64,000 nt of DNA from Jiella endophytica (GCF_004519335.1 NZ_SOZD01000006.1:186001-250000), one strand, 5' to 3'; positions 8,763-18,523 are shown, numbered from the stretch's first letter. Translations and numbers: made by a program. Notes: generated by a model not told the origin, from the letters alone.

Positions 8763-9044
8763 CTACTTGCGATTGAGCCGCTCGCGCAGCTCCTTGCCGG
8801 CCTTGAAGAACGGCACCCACTTTTCCTCGACCGAGACGGCTTCGCCGGTCCGCGGGTTGCGGCCCGAGCGGGGCGGCCGGTTCTTCACCGAAAAGGCGCC
8901 GAAGCCACGCAGCTCGACCCGGTTCGAATCGGACAGCGCTTCGGTGATCTCGTCGAAGATGGCGTTGACGATCGTCTCGACGTCCCGCTGGTAGAGATGC
9001 GGGTTGCGGGTGGCGATGGCCTGGACGAGCTCGGACTTGATCAT
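8763..9044 (-). CDS. ihfB: Integration host factor beta subunit
   Basis: 93 residues, the standard length of IHF-beta, which pairs with IHF-alpha to bend DNA. The start [17 protein letters not shown], the central [13 protein letters not shown] and the DNA-bending arm [11 protein letters not shown] are all present. The arm carries the Pro that wedges between base pairs. It lies 99 bases after sppA and 215 bases before lapA on the same strand. Confidence 0.96.
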   Translation of the reverse strand: MIKSELVQAIATRNPHLYQRDVETIVNAIFDEITEALSDSNRVELRGFGAFSVKNRPPRSGRNPRTGEAVSVEEKWVPFFKAGKELRERLNRK

Positions 9045-9143
9045 GTGCGGTATCCCTCATGCAAAACCGCCATGGGAAGCGGGTTCCAGATGTGGCCGAC
9101 AGGGGCCTTTCCGTCGGCGAAACTCACAGCCATTTCCGAGGCT

Positions 9144-10127
9144 TCACTGAACACTTGTGCGGCTACTGAAAGGCTGCCAGAGCGATACGAGCCCGTCAAG
9201 CCGGCCGGTCTTCATCATCACGGCGGATTCGAGGTCTCCTGCCCGCGGATCGAGGCCGACGAAGGAGAAGGCGAGCGAGCGCGCCGAGGACAGGAAGGAG
9301 AAGGACGAATCGTCCTGCGGCTTGCGGTCGACGAACTCCAGCCCCTTGGGAATTTTCTTTTCCTTCTCCAGCCAGGCCCGCACCGTCTCCGGGCCGCCGA
9401 TCTCGTCGACGAGCTTGAGGTCCAGCCCCTGGTGGCCGGTGAAGACCGAGCCGTCGGAAAGCCGCCGCGCTTCCTCGACCGAGATGTTCCGCCGCTCGGC
9501 GACGAGGCCGACGAACCAGTCATAGGTGTCCATCACCAGGCGCCGGATCATGTCCTCGGCGCCGGCCGGCGGTGGGCCGAAGGGCGACGGCTCGGCCTTC
9601 AGCGGCGACGACTTGATGGCGTTGACCTGCACTCCGACCGTATTGAGCAGCTTCTCGGCATTCACATACTGGAAGATCACGCCGATCGAGCCGACGATCG
9701 AATTGCGCCTGGCGACGATGTGGTCGGTGCCCGCGGCGATCATGTAGCCGGCCGAGGCCGCCAGCGTGCCGACCTCGGCGACCACCGGCTTCTTCTCGGC
9801 AAGGGCGCGCACCGCCTCATAGATCGATTCACCGCCCACCGTCGTGCCGCCCGGCGTGTCGATGCGCAGCACCACGGCCTTGACGTTGTCCTCGTCCTTC
9901 AGCTTGCCCAGAAGGTCGAGCAGCTTTTGGTTCTCGAGGATCATCCCCTCGATCGAAACCCTGGCGATCTGGTTCGACAGGCTCTCGCCGAAACTCTTCG
10001 GATAGCCGAGCAGCAGCGGCGTCGCGATCAGCGCCACGATGGCGATGACGACCGCGGCGATGCGCCAGAAGCTCAACCTGCGACGCAGTCGCCGTCGGTC
10101 GATCATCTCTGCGGCGACATTGACCAT
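9144..10127 (-). CDS. sppA: Signal peptide peptidase SppA (S49 family), short form
   Basis: 327-residue membrane-bound serine protease that clears signal peptides. One N-terminal transmembrane helix (about residues 18-39) is followed by a single S49 domain, the short bacterial form rather than the doubled E. coli protein. LRIDTPGG, the Ser-nucleophile region TLAASAGYMIA, SIVGSIGVI and the Lys region NAIKSSPLKAEPSPF are visible. The start ending at 10127 has GGAG about nine bases upstream; another ATG eight codons in is possible. It heads sppA-ihfB-lapA. Confidence 0.93.
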   Translation of the reverse strand: MVNVAAEMIDRRRLRRRLSFWRIAAVVIAIVALIATPLLLGYPKSFGESLSNQIARVSIEGMILENQKLLDLLGKLKDEDNVKAVVLRIDTPGGTTVGGESIYEAVRALAEKKPVVAEVGTLAASAGYMIAAGTDHIVARRNSIVGSIGVIFQYVNAEKLLNTVGVQVNAIKSSPLKAEPSPFGPPPAGAEDMIRRLVMDTYDWFVGLVAERRNISVEEARRLSDGSVFTGHQGLDLKLVDEIGGPETVRAWLEKEKKIPKGLEFVDRKPQDDSSFSFLSSARSLAFSFVGLDPRAGDLESAVMMKTGRLDGLVSLWQPFSSRTSVQ

Positions 10128-10534
10128 TGACCACTCCGCCCGACCGGGTCCGCCTCGCAGCACCCACCGCTCCGAGATCCCGCAATCGGCGGCGAAAAAC
10201 CCCGATCGTCGATCGAAACGGTTTGTTCAATGCGGCCGGCGACCTTGATCGTTGCCCCTTCGCTCACGACATTGACGCGAAATCCTGAGATCGGCGCGCG
10301 GCCGATCCCTCAGCCGGAGCACTAGCGAAAAGAGCAGCGACTGTGAAGCCGAAACCGGTTTCTACCGGCAGGCGCTGTTCATTCACCACAGTCGCGGACC
10401 ATATGCCGCGCGGGTACCGATCATTGTCGCAATAGACACACATTGATGGTACAAGGCGCCGCTTTGCACATGTTCGTATAGCTCGCATGACGGCCCGCAA
10501 ATTCCGTCAGGGCCGGTTTGTATGAGAGGTTTCC
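10128..10534. other. Divergent intergenic region between sppA and lptC
   Basis: About 407 bases between divergent genes, expected to hold promoters for both. I see no gene, RNA gene or strong operator. The only defining element is AGAGG just before the lptC TTG start. Confidence 0.5.
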
Positions 10535-11239
10535 TTGACATTCCAGACGGTTGACCTCGACCCGCGGCGACTGGGCGCCACGCATGACGTGGCGGCTTCG
10601 GCCGCCCGGCAGGCCGAGTTCGCCCGTGCCGCGCGGCACTCCCGTCTGGTGCGGGCGCTGAAGATCGGCCTGCCGATCCTCGCCGCCGTCATCATTGTCT
10701 GCGGTTTCGCGCTGATCTGGCTCGCCCGCAGCGTGACCGACAATGTTTCGGTGACGAGCGCCTCGATCGACGATGGCAGCGTGGTGATGCAGGATCCGCG
10801 CATGTCGGGCGTCGACAGCAAGAACCGGCCCTATCAGCTGATCGCCCAGCGGGCGGTGCAGTCCCTCGACGGCGGCGGCATCAGCCTCGACGCGATCCAG
10901 GCGAAGGTCTCGATCGGCGAGGACGCGACCGCCGATATCCTCGCCCCGGCCGGCTATTACGACGCGACCGCCGGCACGCTGCAGCTCACCAAGGGCATTT
11001 CCGTCGAGACGACCAACGGCGTTTCGGTCAAGCTCGCCGGCGCCGACATCAACCTCACGTCGGGGGTTCTCGACGGCAAGGGCCCTGTCCTGATCCGGTC
11101 GGGCACCCAGACGATCCAGGCACAGAGCCTCAAAGTCTCCGACAGCGGCCGCCTGCTGCAGTTCGGCGGCCGGGTGAAGATGCTGATCAATCCCGCCTCG
11201 CTGAAGAGCGAGACTTCCGCGTTCCAGTCGAAAGAGTGA
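10535..11239 (+). CDS. lptC: LPS export ABC transporter periplasmic protein LptC
   Basis: 234 residues. A cytoplasmic N-terminus of about 40 residues, one transmembrane helix (about 47-68), then a periplasmic beta-jellyroll. LptC takes LPS from the LptB2FG complex and passes it to LptA. Identification rests on this topology and on its place directly before lptA and lptB. The start is a TTG at 10535 with GAGAGG five to six bases ahead; no in-frame ATG gives the full helix. It is separated from lptA by six bases. Confidence 0.85.
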   Translation: MTFQTVDLDPRRLGATHDVAASAARQAEFARAARHSRLVRALKIGLPILAAVIIVCGFALIWLARSVTDNVSVTSASIDDGSVVMQDPRMSGVDSKNRPYQLIAQRAVQSLDGGGISLDAIQAKVSIGEDATADILAPAGYYDATAGTLQLTKGISVETTNGVSVKLAGADINLTSGVLDGKGPVLIRSGTQTIQAQSLKVSDSGRLLQFGGRVKMLINPASLKSETSAFQSKE

Positions 11240-11245
11240 TCGAGC

Positions 11246-11869
11246 ATGAGCTCACCTATGTTCCGCATCAAGGCCGCCTGCGCCGCCCTCCTCCTCATCT
11301 CCACCAGCGCGGCGGTGGCCCAGAGCAGCGGCTCGCGGCAGACCTTCACCGGCCTGCAGCTTCGTGGCGACCAGCCGATCACCATCGAATCGAACGAGCT
11401 CGACGTCGACGATCGCAACACCATCGCCACCTTCACCGGCAATGTCGCCGTCAAGCAGGGCGAGGTCCAGCTCAGCGCCGGCAAGCTGCTGGTCTACTAC
11501 AAGCGCGACGGCAAGCAGTCGGATGGGTCGGCTGATGCGGCGAAGGCGCAGTCGGCCCCCGGCACGCTGCCCGGCGGCTCCAGCCAGATCGACCGGCTGG
11601 AGGCGACGAACAACGTCTATGTGAAGTCTTCCGACCAGGTCGCGACGGCCAACAACGCGACCTTCGACATGGCCAAAAAGCTCGTCACCCTGACCGGCAA
11701 CGTCGTCCTCACCCAGGGCGAGAACGTCGCCGAGGGCTGCAGCCTGACGATCCGGATGGACACCGGCGTCGCCCGGCTGGAGAGCCAGAGCTGCGGCAAG
11801 GGCGGCGGCGGCGGCCGGGTCCGCCTGATGCTGACGCCCGGCCAGAGCGGCAGTGGCCAGACGCGCTAG
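11246..11869 (+). CDS. lptA: LPS transport periplasmic bridge protein LptA
   Basis: 207 residues. An N-terminal signal peptide (about 1-25, ending AAVAQ) precedes an OstA/LptA beta domain with ITIESNELDVDD and TFTGNVAVKQGEVQL, then a second repeat LVTLTGNVVLTQGENVAEG. LptA polymers bridge inner and outer membranes for LPS. There is a Gly/Ser-rich insert around residues 92-113 and a Gly-rich tail, features common in alphaproteobacterial LptA. It lies in the lptC-lptA-lptB run. Confidence 0.93.
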   Translation: MSSPMFRIKAACAALLLISTSAAVAQSSGSRQTFTGLQLRGDQPITIESNELDVDDRNTIATFTGNVAVKQGEVQLSAGKLLVYYKRDGKQSDGSADAAKAQSAPGTLPGGSSQIDRLEATNNVYVKSSDQVATANNATFDMAKKLVTLTGNVVLTQGENVAEGCSLTIRMDTGVARLESQSCGKGGGGGRVRLMLTPGQSGSGQTR

Positions 11870-11881
11870 AAAGGTTTCGGC

Positions 11882-12655
11882 GTGAATGTCCAATCGCATC
11901 CCGACGGTTCGGCGCCGAGCGCCAGCCGTCTCGAGGGAACGCTGGTCGCGCAGGGCCTGACCAAGACCTATCGCGGCCGGCGCGTCGTCGACGATGTCGG
12001 GCTCGTGGTGCGCCGCGGCGAGGCCGTCGGCCTGCTCGGGCCGAACGGTGCCGGCAAGACCACCTGCTTCTACATGATCACCGGTCTGGTGCCGGTCGAC
12101 AGCGGCCGCATCGGCCTTGACGGCCACGACATCACCCGGGTGCCGATGTATCGCCGCGCCCGGCTCGGCATCGGCTATCTGCCGCAGGAGGCCTCGATCT
12201 TCCGCGGCCTCTCCGTCGAGGACAACATCCGCGCCGTGCTCGAGGTCGCCGAGGCTGACCGCAAGGCGCGGGAAAGCCAGCTCGACGAGCTCCTCGAGGA
12301 GTTCCACATCTCGCATCTGCGCAAGCAGCCCTCGACGTCGCTCTCGGGCGGCGAGAGACGGCGCTGCGAGATCGCCCGGGCGCTGGCCTCCAAGCCGACC
12401 TTCATGCTGCTCGACGAGCCCTTTGCCGGTGTCGATCCGATCGCCGTCGCCGACATCCAGGGGCTGGTGCGGCATCTGACGGCGCGCGGCATCGGCGTTC
12501 TCATCACCGACCACAATGTCCGCGAGACGCTCGGCCTCATCGACCGCGCCTATATCATGCATGCCGGCTCGGTCCTGACCCATGGCACGCCGCAGGCGAT
12601 CGTCGACAATCAGGACGTGCGCCGGCTCTATCTCGGCGACCAGTTCAGCTTTTGA
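11882..12655 (+). CDS. lptB: LPS export ABC transporter ATP-binding protein LptB
   Basis: 257-residue cytoplasmic ATPase that powers LPS extraction with LptF/LptG. Walker A GPNGAGKTT near residue 57, Q-loop GYLPQEASIF, signature LSGGERRR, Walker B FMLLDEPFAGVDP and H-loop ITDHNV are present; GYLPQE and DHNVRETL are specific for LptB. The GTG start follows a weak ribosome-binding site 12 bases after the lptA stop, giving an extension of about 20 residues before the core. Confidence 0.95.
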   Translation: MNVQSHPDGSAPSASRLEGTLVAQGLTKTYRGRRVVDDVGLVVRRGEAVGLLGPNGAGKTTCFYMITGLVPVDSGRIGLDGHDITRVPMYRRARLGIGYLPQEASIFRGLSVEDNIRAVLEVAEADRKARESQLDELLEEFHISHLRKQPSTSLSGGERRRCEIARALASKPTFMLLDEPFAGVDPIAVADIQGLVRHLTARGIGVLITDHNVRETLGLIDRAYIMHAGSVLTHGTPQAIVDNQDVRRLYLGDQFSF

Positions 12656-12849
12656 GCTCATCGCGGTCGCCCGCGTGCACCATAGGTCACTTCCGCGATT
12701 GACAACCCCTCGCATGAACCGCTTTGATGACGGCGTGCGGGTTGGGGGGAGTGTCGCACGGACCTTGGCCCGACCCGCCGCATCGTCGCCGCGTGACATT
12801 GGCATGACGCCGCGTCGCGCCCGATTCACAGCGAGTCCGATCGGCGTAA

Positions 12850-14322
12850 ATGGCCCTTTCCGCAAAGTTGCAAATAAGACAGTCCCAGTCGCTGGTGATG
12901 ACGCCCCAGCTGCTTCAGTCGATCCGACTGCTGCAATACAGCAACACGGAACTCCAGGCCTTCGTCGACACCCAGATGGAACGCAACCCGTTGCTCGCGC
13001 AGGGTGCGTCCGGCGGCGACGACCTGCGGCCGACGGCCGCCTCGCCCGAGCCGCGCGATGCGTCCGGCCAGGCGGCGCCGGCCATTTCCGCGGGCAATCA
13101 GGAGAGCGGATCCGGCAGCGCTGCGACGGCCCCGCGGCCGGTCGGAACCCTGTCGCGTCGCGGCACTGCCCGCGGTCCCTCCGGCGAAGGCGATTTCAGC
13201 ATCGAGGATGTCGCCGACCGGCGCGTCTCGCTGCAGGGCCACGCATTGAAGGAGGTGGCCGACATTCTCGGCGACGGCGCCGCGAGACAGATCGGCGAGG
13301 CTCTCGTCGAGCATCTCGACGAAAGCGGCTATCTGCGCATGTCGGCCGAAGAGATCGCCGCCTCCCTCGCGCTCTGCCCCGACGACGTCGAGAGCGCCCT
13401 CACGCAGCTGCAGGAGGAGGTGACGCCCGCCGGCCTCTTTGCCCGCGACCTTGCCGAATGTCTCGCCATCCAGCTGAAGCGGCAGAACCGCTTCGACCCG
13501 GTGATCGAGACCGTCCTTCTCAATCTCGACCTTCTCGCCCGGCGTGACTTTTCCGCCCTGCGTCGGCTCACCGGCGAGGACGAGCCGGGACTGATGGAGA
13601 TTTTCGCCGAGATCCGCGGCCTCGATCCGAAGCCCGGCCATGCCTTCGATCACGACGGCTCCGAGGCCATCGTCCCCGACGTCTTCGTCAGCGAGGCGTC
13701 CGACGGGGGCTGGCAGGTGGAGCTCAATCCGGATGCCCTGCCCCGGGTCATCGTCGACAACACCTATCTCGCCGCGGTGCGCGGCGGCGCCCCCTTGAGC
13801 GAGGCCGACATCGCCTTTCTCGGCGAGTGCCAGCAGTCGGCCAACTGGCTGGTGCGCTCGCTCGACCAGCGCGCCAAGACCATCCTCAAGGTTGCGACCG
13901 AGATCGTTCGCCGCCAGGACGGCTTCCTGACCAGGGGCGTCGGCGGCCTGCGGCCGATGACGCTGATGTCCGTCGCCGAGGCGATCGGCATGCATGAATC
14001 GACGGTCAGCCGGGTGACTTCGACGAAATACATCGCGACGCCCCGCGGCACCTTCGAGATGCGCTTCTTCTTCACCGTGGCGATCGCCTCGGCGGACGGC
14101 GGCGACGCCCATTCGGCCGAAAGCGTCAAATTGCGCATCAAGATCCTCATCGATGCCGAGAGCGCCGGCAACGTGATGTCCGACGACGACATCGCCGCGG
14201 TGCTGAAGAAGGAGGGAATCGATCTCGCCCGCCGCACCGTGGCGAAATATCGCGAGTCCCTCGGCATTCCCTCCTCGATCCAGCGCAGGCGGGAAATGAA
14301 TGCCCGCCAGCTTGCCTGCTGA
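12850..14322 (+). CDS. rpoN: RNA polymerase sigma-54 factor
   Basis: 490 residues. Region I is the Gln/Leu-rich start (LQIRQSQSLVMTPQLLQSIRLLQ), region II an acidic/Pro-rich linker, and the C-terminus holds the HTH (MHESTVSRVTSTKY) and the RpoN box ARRTVAKYRESLGIP near residue 466, which reads the -24 element. It follows lptB by 194 bases and precedes hpf and ptsN, the widely conserved rpoN neighbourhood linking nitrogen control, ribosome hibernation and nitrogen-PTS. No obvious -24/-12 site was found upstream. Confidence 0.97.
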   Translation: MALSAKLQIRQSQSLVMTPQLLQSIRLLQYSNTELQAFVDTQMERNPLLAQGASGGDDLRPTAASPEPRDASGQAAPAISAGNQESGSGSAATAPRPVGTLSRRGTARGPSGEGDFSIEDVADRRVSLQGHALKEVADILGDGAARQIGEALVEHLDESGYLRMSAEEIAASLALCPDDVESALTQLQEEVTPAGLFARDLAECLAIQLKRQNRFDPVIETVLLNLDLLARRDFSALRRLTGEDEPGLMEIFAEIRGLDPKPGHAFDHDGSEAIVPDVFVSEASDGGWQVELNPDALPRVIVDNTYLAAVRGGAPLSEADIAFLGECQQSANWLVRSLDQRAKTILKVATEIVRRQDGFLTRGVGGLRPMTLMSVAEAIGMHESTVSRVTSTKYIATPRGTFEMRFFFTVAIASADGGDAHSAESVKLRIKILIDAESAGNVMSDDDIAAVLKKEGIDLARRTVAKYRESLGIPSSIQRRREMNARQLAC

Positions 14323-14687
14323 GGCCCTCGCCCCGCTTGAAAATTTTGGCTCGCCGCCGCGGGATCGGAGCGGCCTGCGGCATTGCGGGCCGTCCGGCTC
14401 CATTGCGAAGCGCCCGCCGACGTCTAGTTTCTCCAAAGGATTGGCCGCGTTGACAGGAGCAAAGGACGTTCCTAGAAGGCGCCACCTTGCGGGGTTCCGG
14501 TCGTCATGGCGGCCGGCCGAGAGAATGGTGCATTGCGGCCTTCCGGCCGCACCGGCCCGATGCGGCGCGATCGGGGATCGGTGCGGGAAGTGTCCGGGCC
14601 TCTGGCCCGGGTGACGCGGCGCTACGAGGATTGGAGCGGCAGGGCGGCGATCGTCGCCGGACGCTTCGAGACGATGGGAGAATGGGA
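14323..14687. other. Intergenic between rpoN and hpf
   Basis: About 365 bases. A frame in phase with hpf is open from 14487 but the translated part lacks HPF character and a ribosome-binding site, so I treat it as leader. No gene or clear hairpin terminator seen. Confidence 0.45.
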
Positions 14688-15257
14688 ATGGGCTTGCGCG
14701 TTTCGGGAAAGCACATGGATGTGGGCGAGGCGTTTCGCGTCCGCATCGAGGAGCGCCTCGGCGAAGCGGTCGACAAATATTTCGACGGAAACTTCTCCGG
14801 GACGGTGGTCGTCTCGCGGGAGGGCAGCCGCTATGCCACCGACTGCACCGTCCATCTCGATACCGGCGTCGTCTTCCAGGCGGCCGGCGAGGCGCATGAT
14901 CCCGAAGCAAGTTTCGGCGACGCGGCAGAGCGCATCGAAAAGCGGCTGCGCCGCTACAAACGCCGCCTGAAGGATCACCAGAACAACAGCCATCGCGAGA
15001 TGGCCTATTCGGTGATGGCGGCGATCCCGGAGGAGGCCGAGGAGATCCCGGCCGACTTCGCCCCCGCGATCATCGCCGAGACCACGCTGAAGGTCGGCAC
15101 CCATTCGGTTGCCGGCGCGGTGATGGAACTCGACCGGCAGGACAGCCCTTTCGTGTTGTTCCGCAACGCCAATTCCGGCGACCTCAACATCGTCTTTCGG
15201 CGCGCCGACGGTAATTACGGCTGGGTCGACCCGTCGAACTACTCGCGGGAATCGTAA
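14688..15257 (+). CDS. hpf: Ribosome hibernation promoting factor, long form (HPF)
   Basis: 189 residues, the long HPF with an N-terminal S30AE domain (LRVSGKHMDVGEAFR to the RLRRYKRRLKDH helix at about residue 100) and a C-terminal dimerisation domain (ESPFVLF-like DSPFVLFRNANSGDLN). It dimerises stationary-phase ribosomes into 100S particles. Two ATGs lie two codons apart; I use 14688 because GGGAG is about seven bases upstream and M-x-LRVSGKHM is the usual start. The gene was historically called a sigma-54 modulation protein because it follows rpoN. Confidence 0.92.
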   Translation: MGLRVSGKHMDVGEAFRVRIEERLGEAVDKYFDGNFSGTVVVSREGSRYATDCTVHLDTGVVFQAAGEAHDPEASFGDAAERIEKRLRRYKRRLKDHQNNSHREMAYSVMAAIPEEAEEIPADFAPAIIAETTLKVGTHSVAGAVMELDRQDSPFVLFRNANSGDLNIVFRRADGNYGWVDPSNYSRES

Positions 15258-15317
15258 CGGCGCGATAATCTGTGCCGGGTAAGGATGACGTGCCCGAAAT
15301 GAGAAGGCAGGCCTTCG

Positions 15318-15782
15318 ATGGATGTCGATACCCTGATTGACCCCGGTGCGATCCTGCCCGATCTCAGGGCGAATTCGAAAAAGCAGGTGTTGCAGGAGAT
15401 GGCCGCCAGGGCCGCCGAGATCACCGGCATTTCGGAGCGCGAGATTTTCGAGACGATCCTCGGCCGCGAGAAGCTCGGCTCGACGGGCGTCGGCAACGGC
15501 ATCGCCATCCCGCATGGCAAGCTCGCCGAGCTCGATCACATCGTCGGGCTGTTCGCGCGGCTGAGCCGGCCGGTGGATTTCGACGCCCTCGACGATCAGC
15601 CTGTTGACATCGTCTTCCTGCTCCTGGCACCGCAGGGCTCCGGCGCCGACCACCTCAAGGCGCTCTCCAAGGTGGCGCGGCTGTTGCGCAACCGCGGCAT
15701 CGTCGACGAGATCCGCGATACCCGCGACGGCAACACCATCTATGCGCTGATGACCAACGCCATGGCCCAGAACGCCGCCTGA
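15318..15782 (+). CDS. ptsN: Nitrogen-PTS EIIA component (PtsN)
   Basis: 154 residues, one PTS EIIA type-2 domain. The phosphorylated His lies in GIAIPHGKL near residue 66, preceded by LGREKLGSTGVGNG. In this family PtsN takes phosphate from PtsP/PtsO and works as a regulator (potassium transport, nitrogen state) rather than in sugar uptake. It is the last gene of the rpoN-hpf-ptsN run. Confidence 0.95.
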   Translation: MDVDTLIDPGAILPDLRANSKKQVLQEMAARAAEITGISEREIFETILGREKLGSTGVGNGIAIPHGKLAELDHIVGLFARLSRPVDFDALDDQPVDIVFLLLAPQGSGADHLKALSKVARLLRNRGIVDEIRDTRDGNTIYALMTNAMAQNAA

Positions 15783-15824
15783 GCGGCGCCAGACGCGATG
15801 TGACCAGCCTCTCGGACCGTCGCC

Positions 15825-16589
15825 TCAGCCGGTTCGCCAGCAGTAGACGTCGCCGGAATTGAATTCTTCCGGCAGGTCGCGCAGATAGGCGGCGATCGTC
15901 TGGATTGGCTGCCTCTCGCCGAATACCCAGTCATGGCTTTCGCCGAGCGAGACGTCGAAGTCCGAGTAACCCAGCCGCCGGACCTCGTCGAGGGCGCGTA
16001 GTGCCGGCGCGCGGTCCATCGTCACGAATTCGAAGGACAGCGCTGTCGGCGCATTGTCCGGCGACAGTCCGGCCAGCACCTCGTCCTCGAAGCCCTCGAC
16101 GTCGATCTTGACGAAGTCCGGCCGGCCGAAGCGCGCGGCAAGATCGTCGAGCGTGGTGCAATCGACCTCGACCGCCGCGTCCCAGGCCTGGCCTTCCCAC
16201 CCCTTCGCTCCGGCCCCGGCTGCGGCGACGAAGCCCGCCGATGCCGTCGCGACCGTCGGGTTGGCGGTGTTCAGCCGGAGCGTCAGCCGGCCCTTCATCC
16301 GGCCGACGGCACTCCCGACGACTTTCACCTTCCGCGCCCCTGCGAACTGCCAGGCGAGCAGCCTGGCGAGCCGGGGCTGTGCCTCGACCGCCACCACCCT
16401 CGCGCCGCACGCCGCAAAGGCCGCCGTGCGGTCGCCGACATGGGCACCAATGTCGAAGACGAGATCGCCGGGGCGGGCAAGCTCGCCGCAGAAGCGCGAG
16501 AGGCTTTTGCGATGCTCGCGGTCGAGTCGGTAGACGACAAGGCTTCGGGCGATGCCCCGCCAGGCATCGAGGCTCGTGGCAATTCTCAC
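15825..16589 (-). CDS. FkbM-family SAM-dependent methyltransferase
   Basis: 254 residues. The SAM-binding motif LVFDIGAHVGDRT is near residue 43, followed by VVAVEAQP, and the FkbM landmark FVKIDVEGFEDEVL lies near 160. These enzymes methylate sugar or polyketide hydroxyls. Its ATG overlaps the stop of opgH by four bases (ATGA), so the two are translationally coupled and the substrate may be the periplasmic glucan or another surface sugar; this is inference. Convergent with ptsN. Confidence 0.85.
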   Translation of the reverse strand: MRIATSLDAWRGIARSLVVYRLDREHRKSLSRFCGELARPGDLVFDIGAHVGDRTAAFAACGARVVAVEAQPRLARLLAWQFAGARKVKVVGSAVGRMKGRLTLRLNTANPTVATASAGFVAAAGAGAKGWEGQAWDAAVEVDCTTLDDLAARFGRPDFVKIDVEGFEDEVLAGLSPDNAPTALSFEFVTMDRAPALRALDEVRRLGYSDFDVSLGESHDWVFGERQPIQTIAAYLRDLPEEFNSGDVYCWRTG

Positions 16590-18523
16590 GCCCGCTCGCC
16601 CTCGGCGTCTTCACCTGCCAGCGCCGGACCCGTCGCGCCGCTTCGGCCGACAGGTCGGCGCCAGCGCCTTGCCGCGGCGGGCACCACGGCGCGCAGCACC
16701 GGCGGCATCACCGTCTCCTCGGGGATCGCGAAGAGCCCGAGCCGGGCTGTCAGCCGGCCGAAGACCGGCGCCGCCGTCGCCACCGTGAAGGGCACCGCAA
16801 GGACGAGACCGGCAAGGAACGGCAAGGCGAGGACGACGGCCGAGAGGCTGGCGCCGAAGGCGAGAGCAGCAGTGAGGCCAAGACCGAGCAGCGTCTGCGG
16901 CATCAGCGCGGCGATCGCCGTCGTCCATGGCACGCCGAGGCGATCGCGGTTCTGGCCGTTCCACAGCACCGTCTGGCCGAAACAGAGGCCGACGAGGAAC
17001 ACCGAGACATAGACGGCGACGATCGGCGCCATCAGCATCGAGGCGAGAAGCTCGATGAGAGCCGAGGCGAGGAAGCGCGGCGCTCCGCCATAGGCCCTCA
17101 CGGCGCCGGGGGTGAGAAGCACGTCGAGGACGCCGGCGATCTTCGGTGCGACCGACATGGCAAAGAGGGTGACGAAGAGGCCCATGCCGAGCACCAGCAT
17201 GGAGGCGTCGTAGCCGCCGACGAGCGCCTTGGCGGTCGCGGCGATCGTCATCGCGATCCAGGCGAGCGGCGCGACATACATCAGGATCGCCTGGAGGATC
17301 TGGAACCGGCTGACAGGCTTCAGCCCGGGCGCGAAGAGGAAGCGGAAATACTGCATGTTGCCCTGGCACCAGCGCAGGTCCCGCTTCTGGAATTCGAGCA
17401 GCGTCGGCGGGTTGGTCTCGTAGCTGCGGGTCTCGACCGGGATCACCCGCACCTCGTAGTCCGCCCGGCGCATGAACACCGCCTCGAGCTGGTCGTGGGA
17501 GAGGACGTGGCCGCCGAGCGGCGCCCTGCCGGGCAGCACCGGAAGCTCGCAGGCCGCGACGAAGGGCCGGGTGCGGATCAGCGCGTTGTGCCCCCAGTAA
17601 GGACCGCAATCGGCGCTCCACCAGGCCGAGCCCATGGTGAAGGAGCGCATGCCGTGGCGCATGCCGAACTGGAACAGCCGGGCAAAGCCGCTTTCCGCCG
17701 GCATGCCGACGACCAGGCTCTGGAGGATGCCGATCTGAGGATTGGCCTCCATCGCCTCGACCATCCGCACGATCATCCGGCCGCCCATGACGCTGTCGGA
17801 ATCGAGCGGCAGGAAGAAGTCCGATTCGCCCGGCCAGGAGAGCAGATGGTCGCGAAGATTGCCGGCCTTGAAGCCGGCATTGTCGGTGCGCCGGCGATAG
17901 ACCGGCTGCTCGGTCTGGGGCCGGCCCTCGTAAAGATGGGCGAAGCGGTTAAATTCCAGCCGCTCGGCGGCGGCGACCATCGGGTCGGAGGTGTCGGAGA
18001 GGATCGCGAAGCGGAAATGCCGGGCCTTGCCGGTCGATTCGAGGCTGCGGCGCATGGCCTCCAGCCGCGCGAAGATCGGCTCGGGCGCCTCGTTGCGCAG
18101 GAAGAGCAGAAGGTCGGTGCGGCTCGCAAGCGGCGTGTCGTCCGCACTCTCGCCGCCGGAACGGTCGCCCGGAACGGCGAAATAGGGATGGACGGAGGCT
18201 TCCGGCCTGCCGAAATGGATGACGCAAAGGCCGATCACCGCGTTCCAGAAGCCGAGCACCGTCCATGGCGTCGCCAGCAGGAAACCTGAGAAGATCACCG
18301 CATCGAGCAGGCCGATGCCGTCGCTGCCGAGGAGCAGGAACAGTGCCGTGCCGAGCCCGGCGATGGTGCCGAGATTGAGGGCAAGGACGATGATCCTGCG
18401 GAGCCCGATCGAAAGCCCCGCCTGCCGGCGCGTCTGCCTCGGGCGGACTCGGCTGGCCGGGATCGGCCGATCGGCATCAGGCGCCCGATAGGGGGTGATC
18501 GGGTCGGATGGGGGGCCGAACAT
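16586..18523 (-). CDS. opgH: Glucans biosynthesis glucosyltransferase H (OpgH/MdoH)
   Basis: 645-residue inner-membrane family 2 glycosyltransferase that builds the beta-1,2 backbone of osmoregulated periplasmic glucans from UDP-glucose. Two N-terminal membrane helices (about 35-85) precede the cytoplasmic catalytic domain with FLPLDSDSVMGG near 240, LSHDQLEA near 355 and QKRDLRWCQGN (the QxxRW motif) near 395, followed by several C-terminal helices. The start ending at 18523 has GGAG ten bases upstream. opgG is not beside it in this window, unlike the E. coli opgGH operon; an FkbM methyltransferase takes the second place. Confidence 0.93.
   Translation of the reverse strand: MFGPPSDPITPYRAPDADRPIPASRVRPRQTRRQAGLSIGLRRIIVLALNLGTIAGLGTALFLLLGSDGIGLLDAVIFSGFLLATPWTVLGFWNAVIGLCVIHFGRPEASVHPYFAVPGDRSGGESADDTPLASRTDLLLFLRNEAPEPIFARLEAMRRSLESTGKARHFRFAILSDTSDPMVAAAERLEFNRFAHLYEGRPQTEQPVYRRRTDNAGFKAGNLRDHLLSWPGESDFFLPLDSDSVMGGRMIVRMVEAMEANPQIGILQSLVVGMPAESGFARLFQFGMRHGMRSFTMGSAWWSADCGPYWGHNALIRTRPFVAACELPVLPGRAPLGGHVLSHDQLEAVFMRRADYEVRVIPVETRSYETNPPTLLEFQKRDLRWCQGNMQYFRFLFAPGLKPVSRFQILQAILMYVAPLAWIAMTIAATAKALVGGYDASMLVLGMGLFVTLFAMSVAPKIAGVLDVLLTPGAVRAYGGAPRFLASALIELLASMLMAPIVAVYVSVFLVGLCFGQTVLWNGQNRDRLGVPWTTAIAALMPQTLLGLGLTAALAFGASLSAVVLALPFLAGLVLAVPFTVATAAPVFGRLTARLGLFAIPEETVMPPVLRAVVPAAARRWRRPVGRSGATGPALAGEDAEGERA

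Noticed and set aside
12656-12849. Small gene or -24/-12 promoter before rpoN
   Set aside because: No GG-N10-GC element at proper spacing and no short ORF with a ribosome-binding site.
12826-14910. 694-codon open frame on the minus strand
   Set aside because: Antisense to rpoN; no motifs, and rpoN is certain.
16241-18289. 682-codon open frame on the plus strand
   Set aside because: Antisense to opgH and the FkbM gene; charged low-complexity product with no domain.
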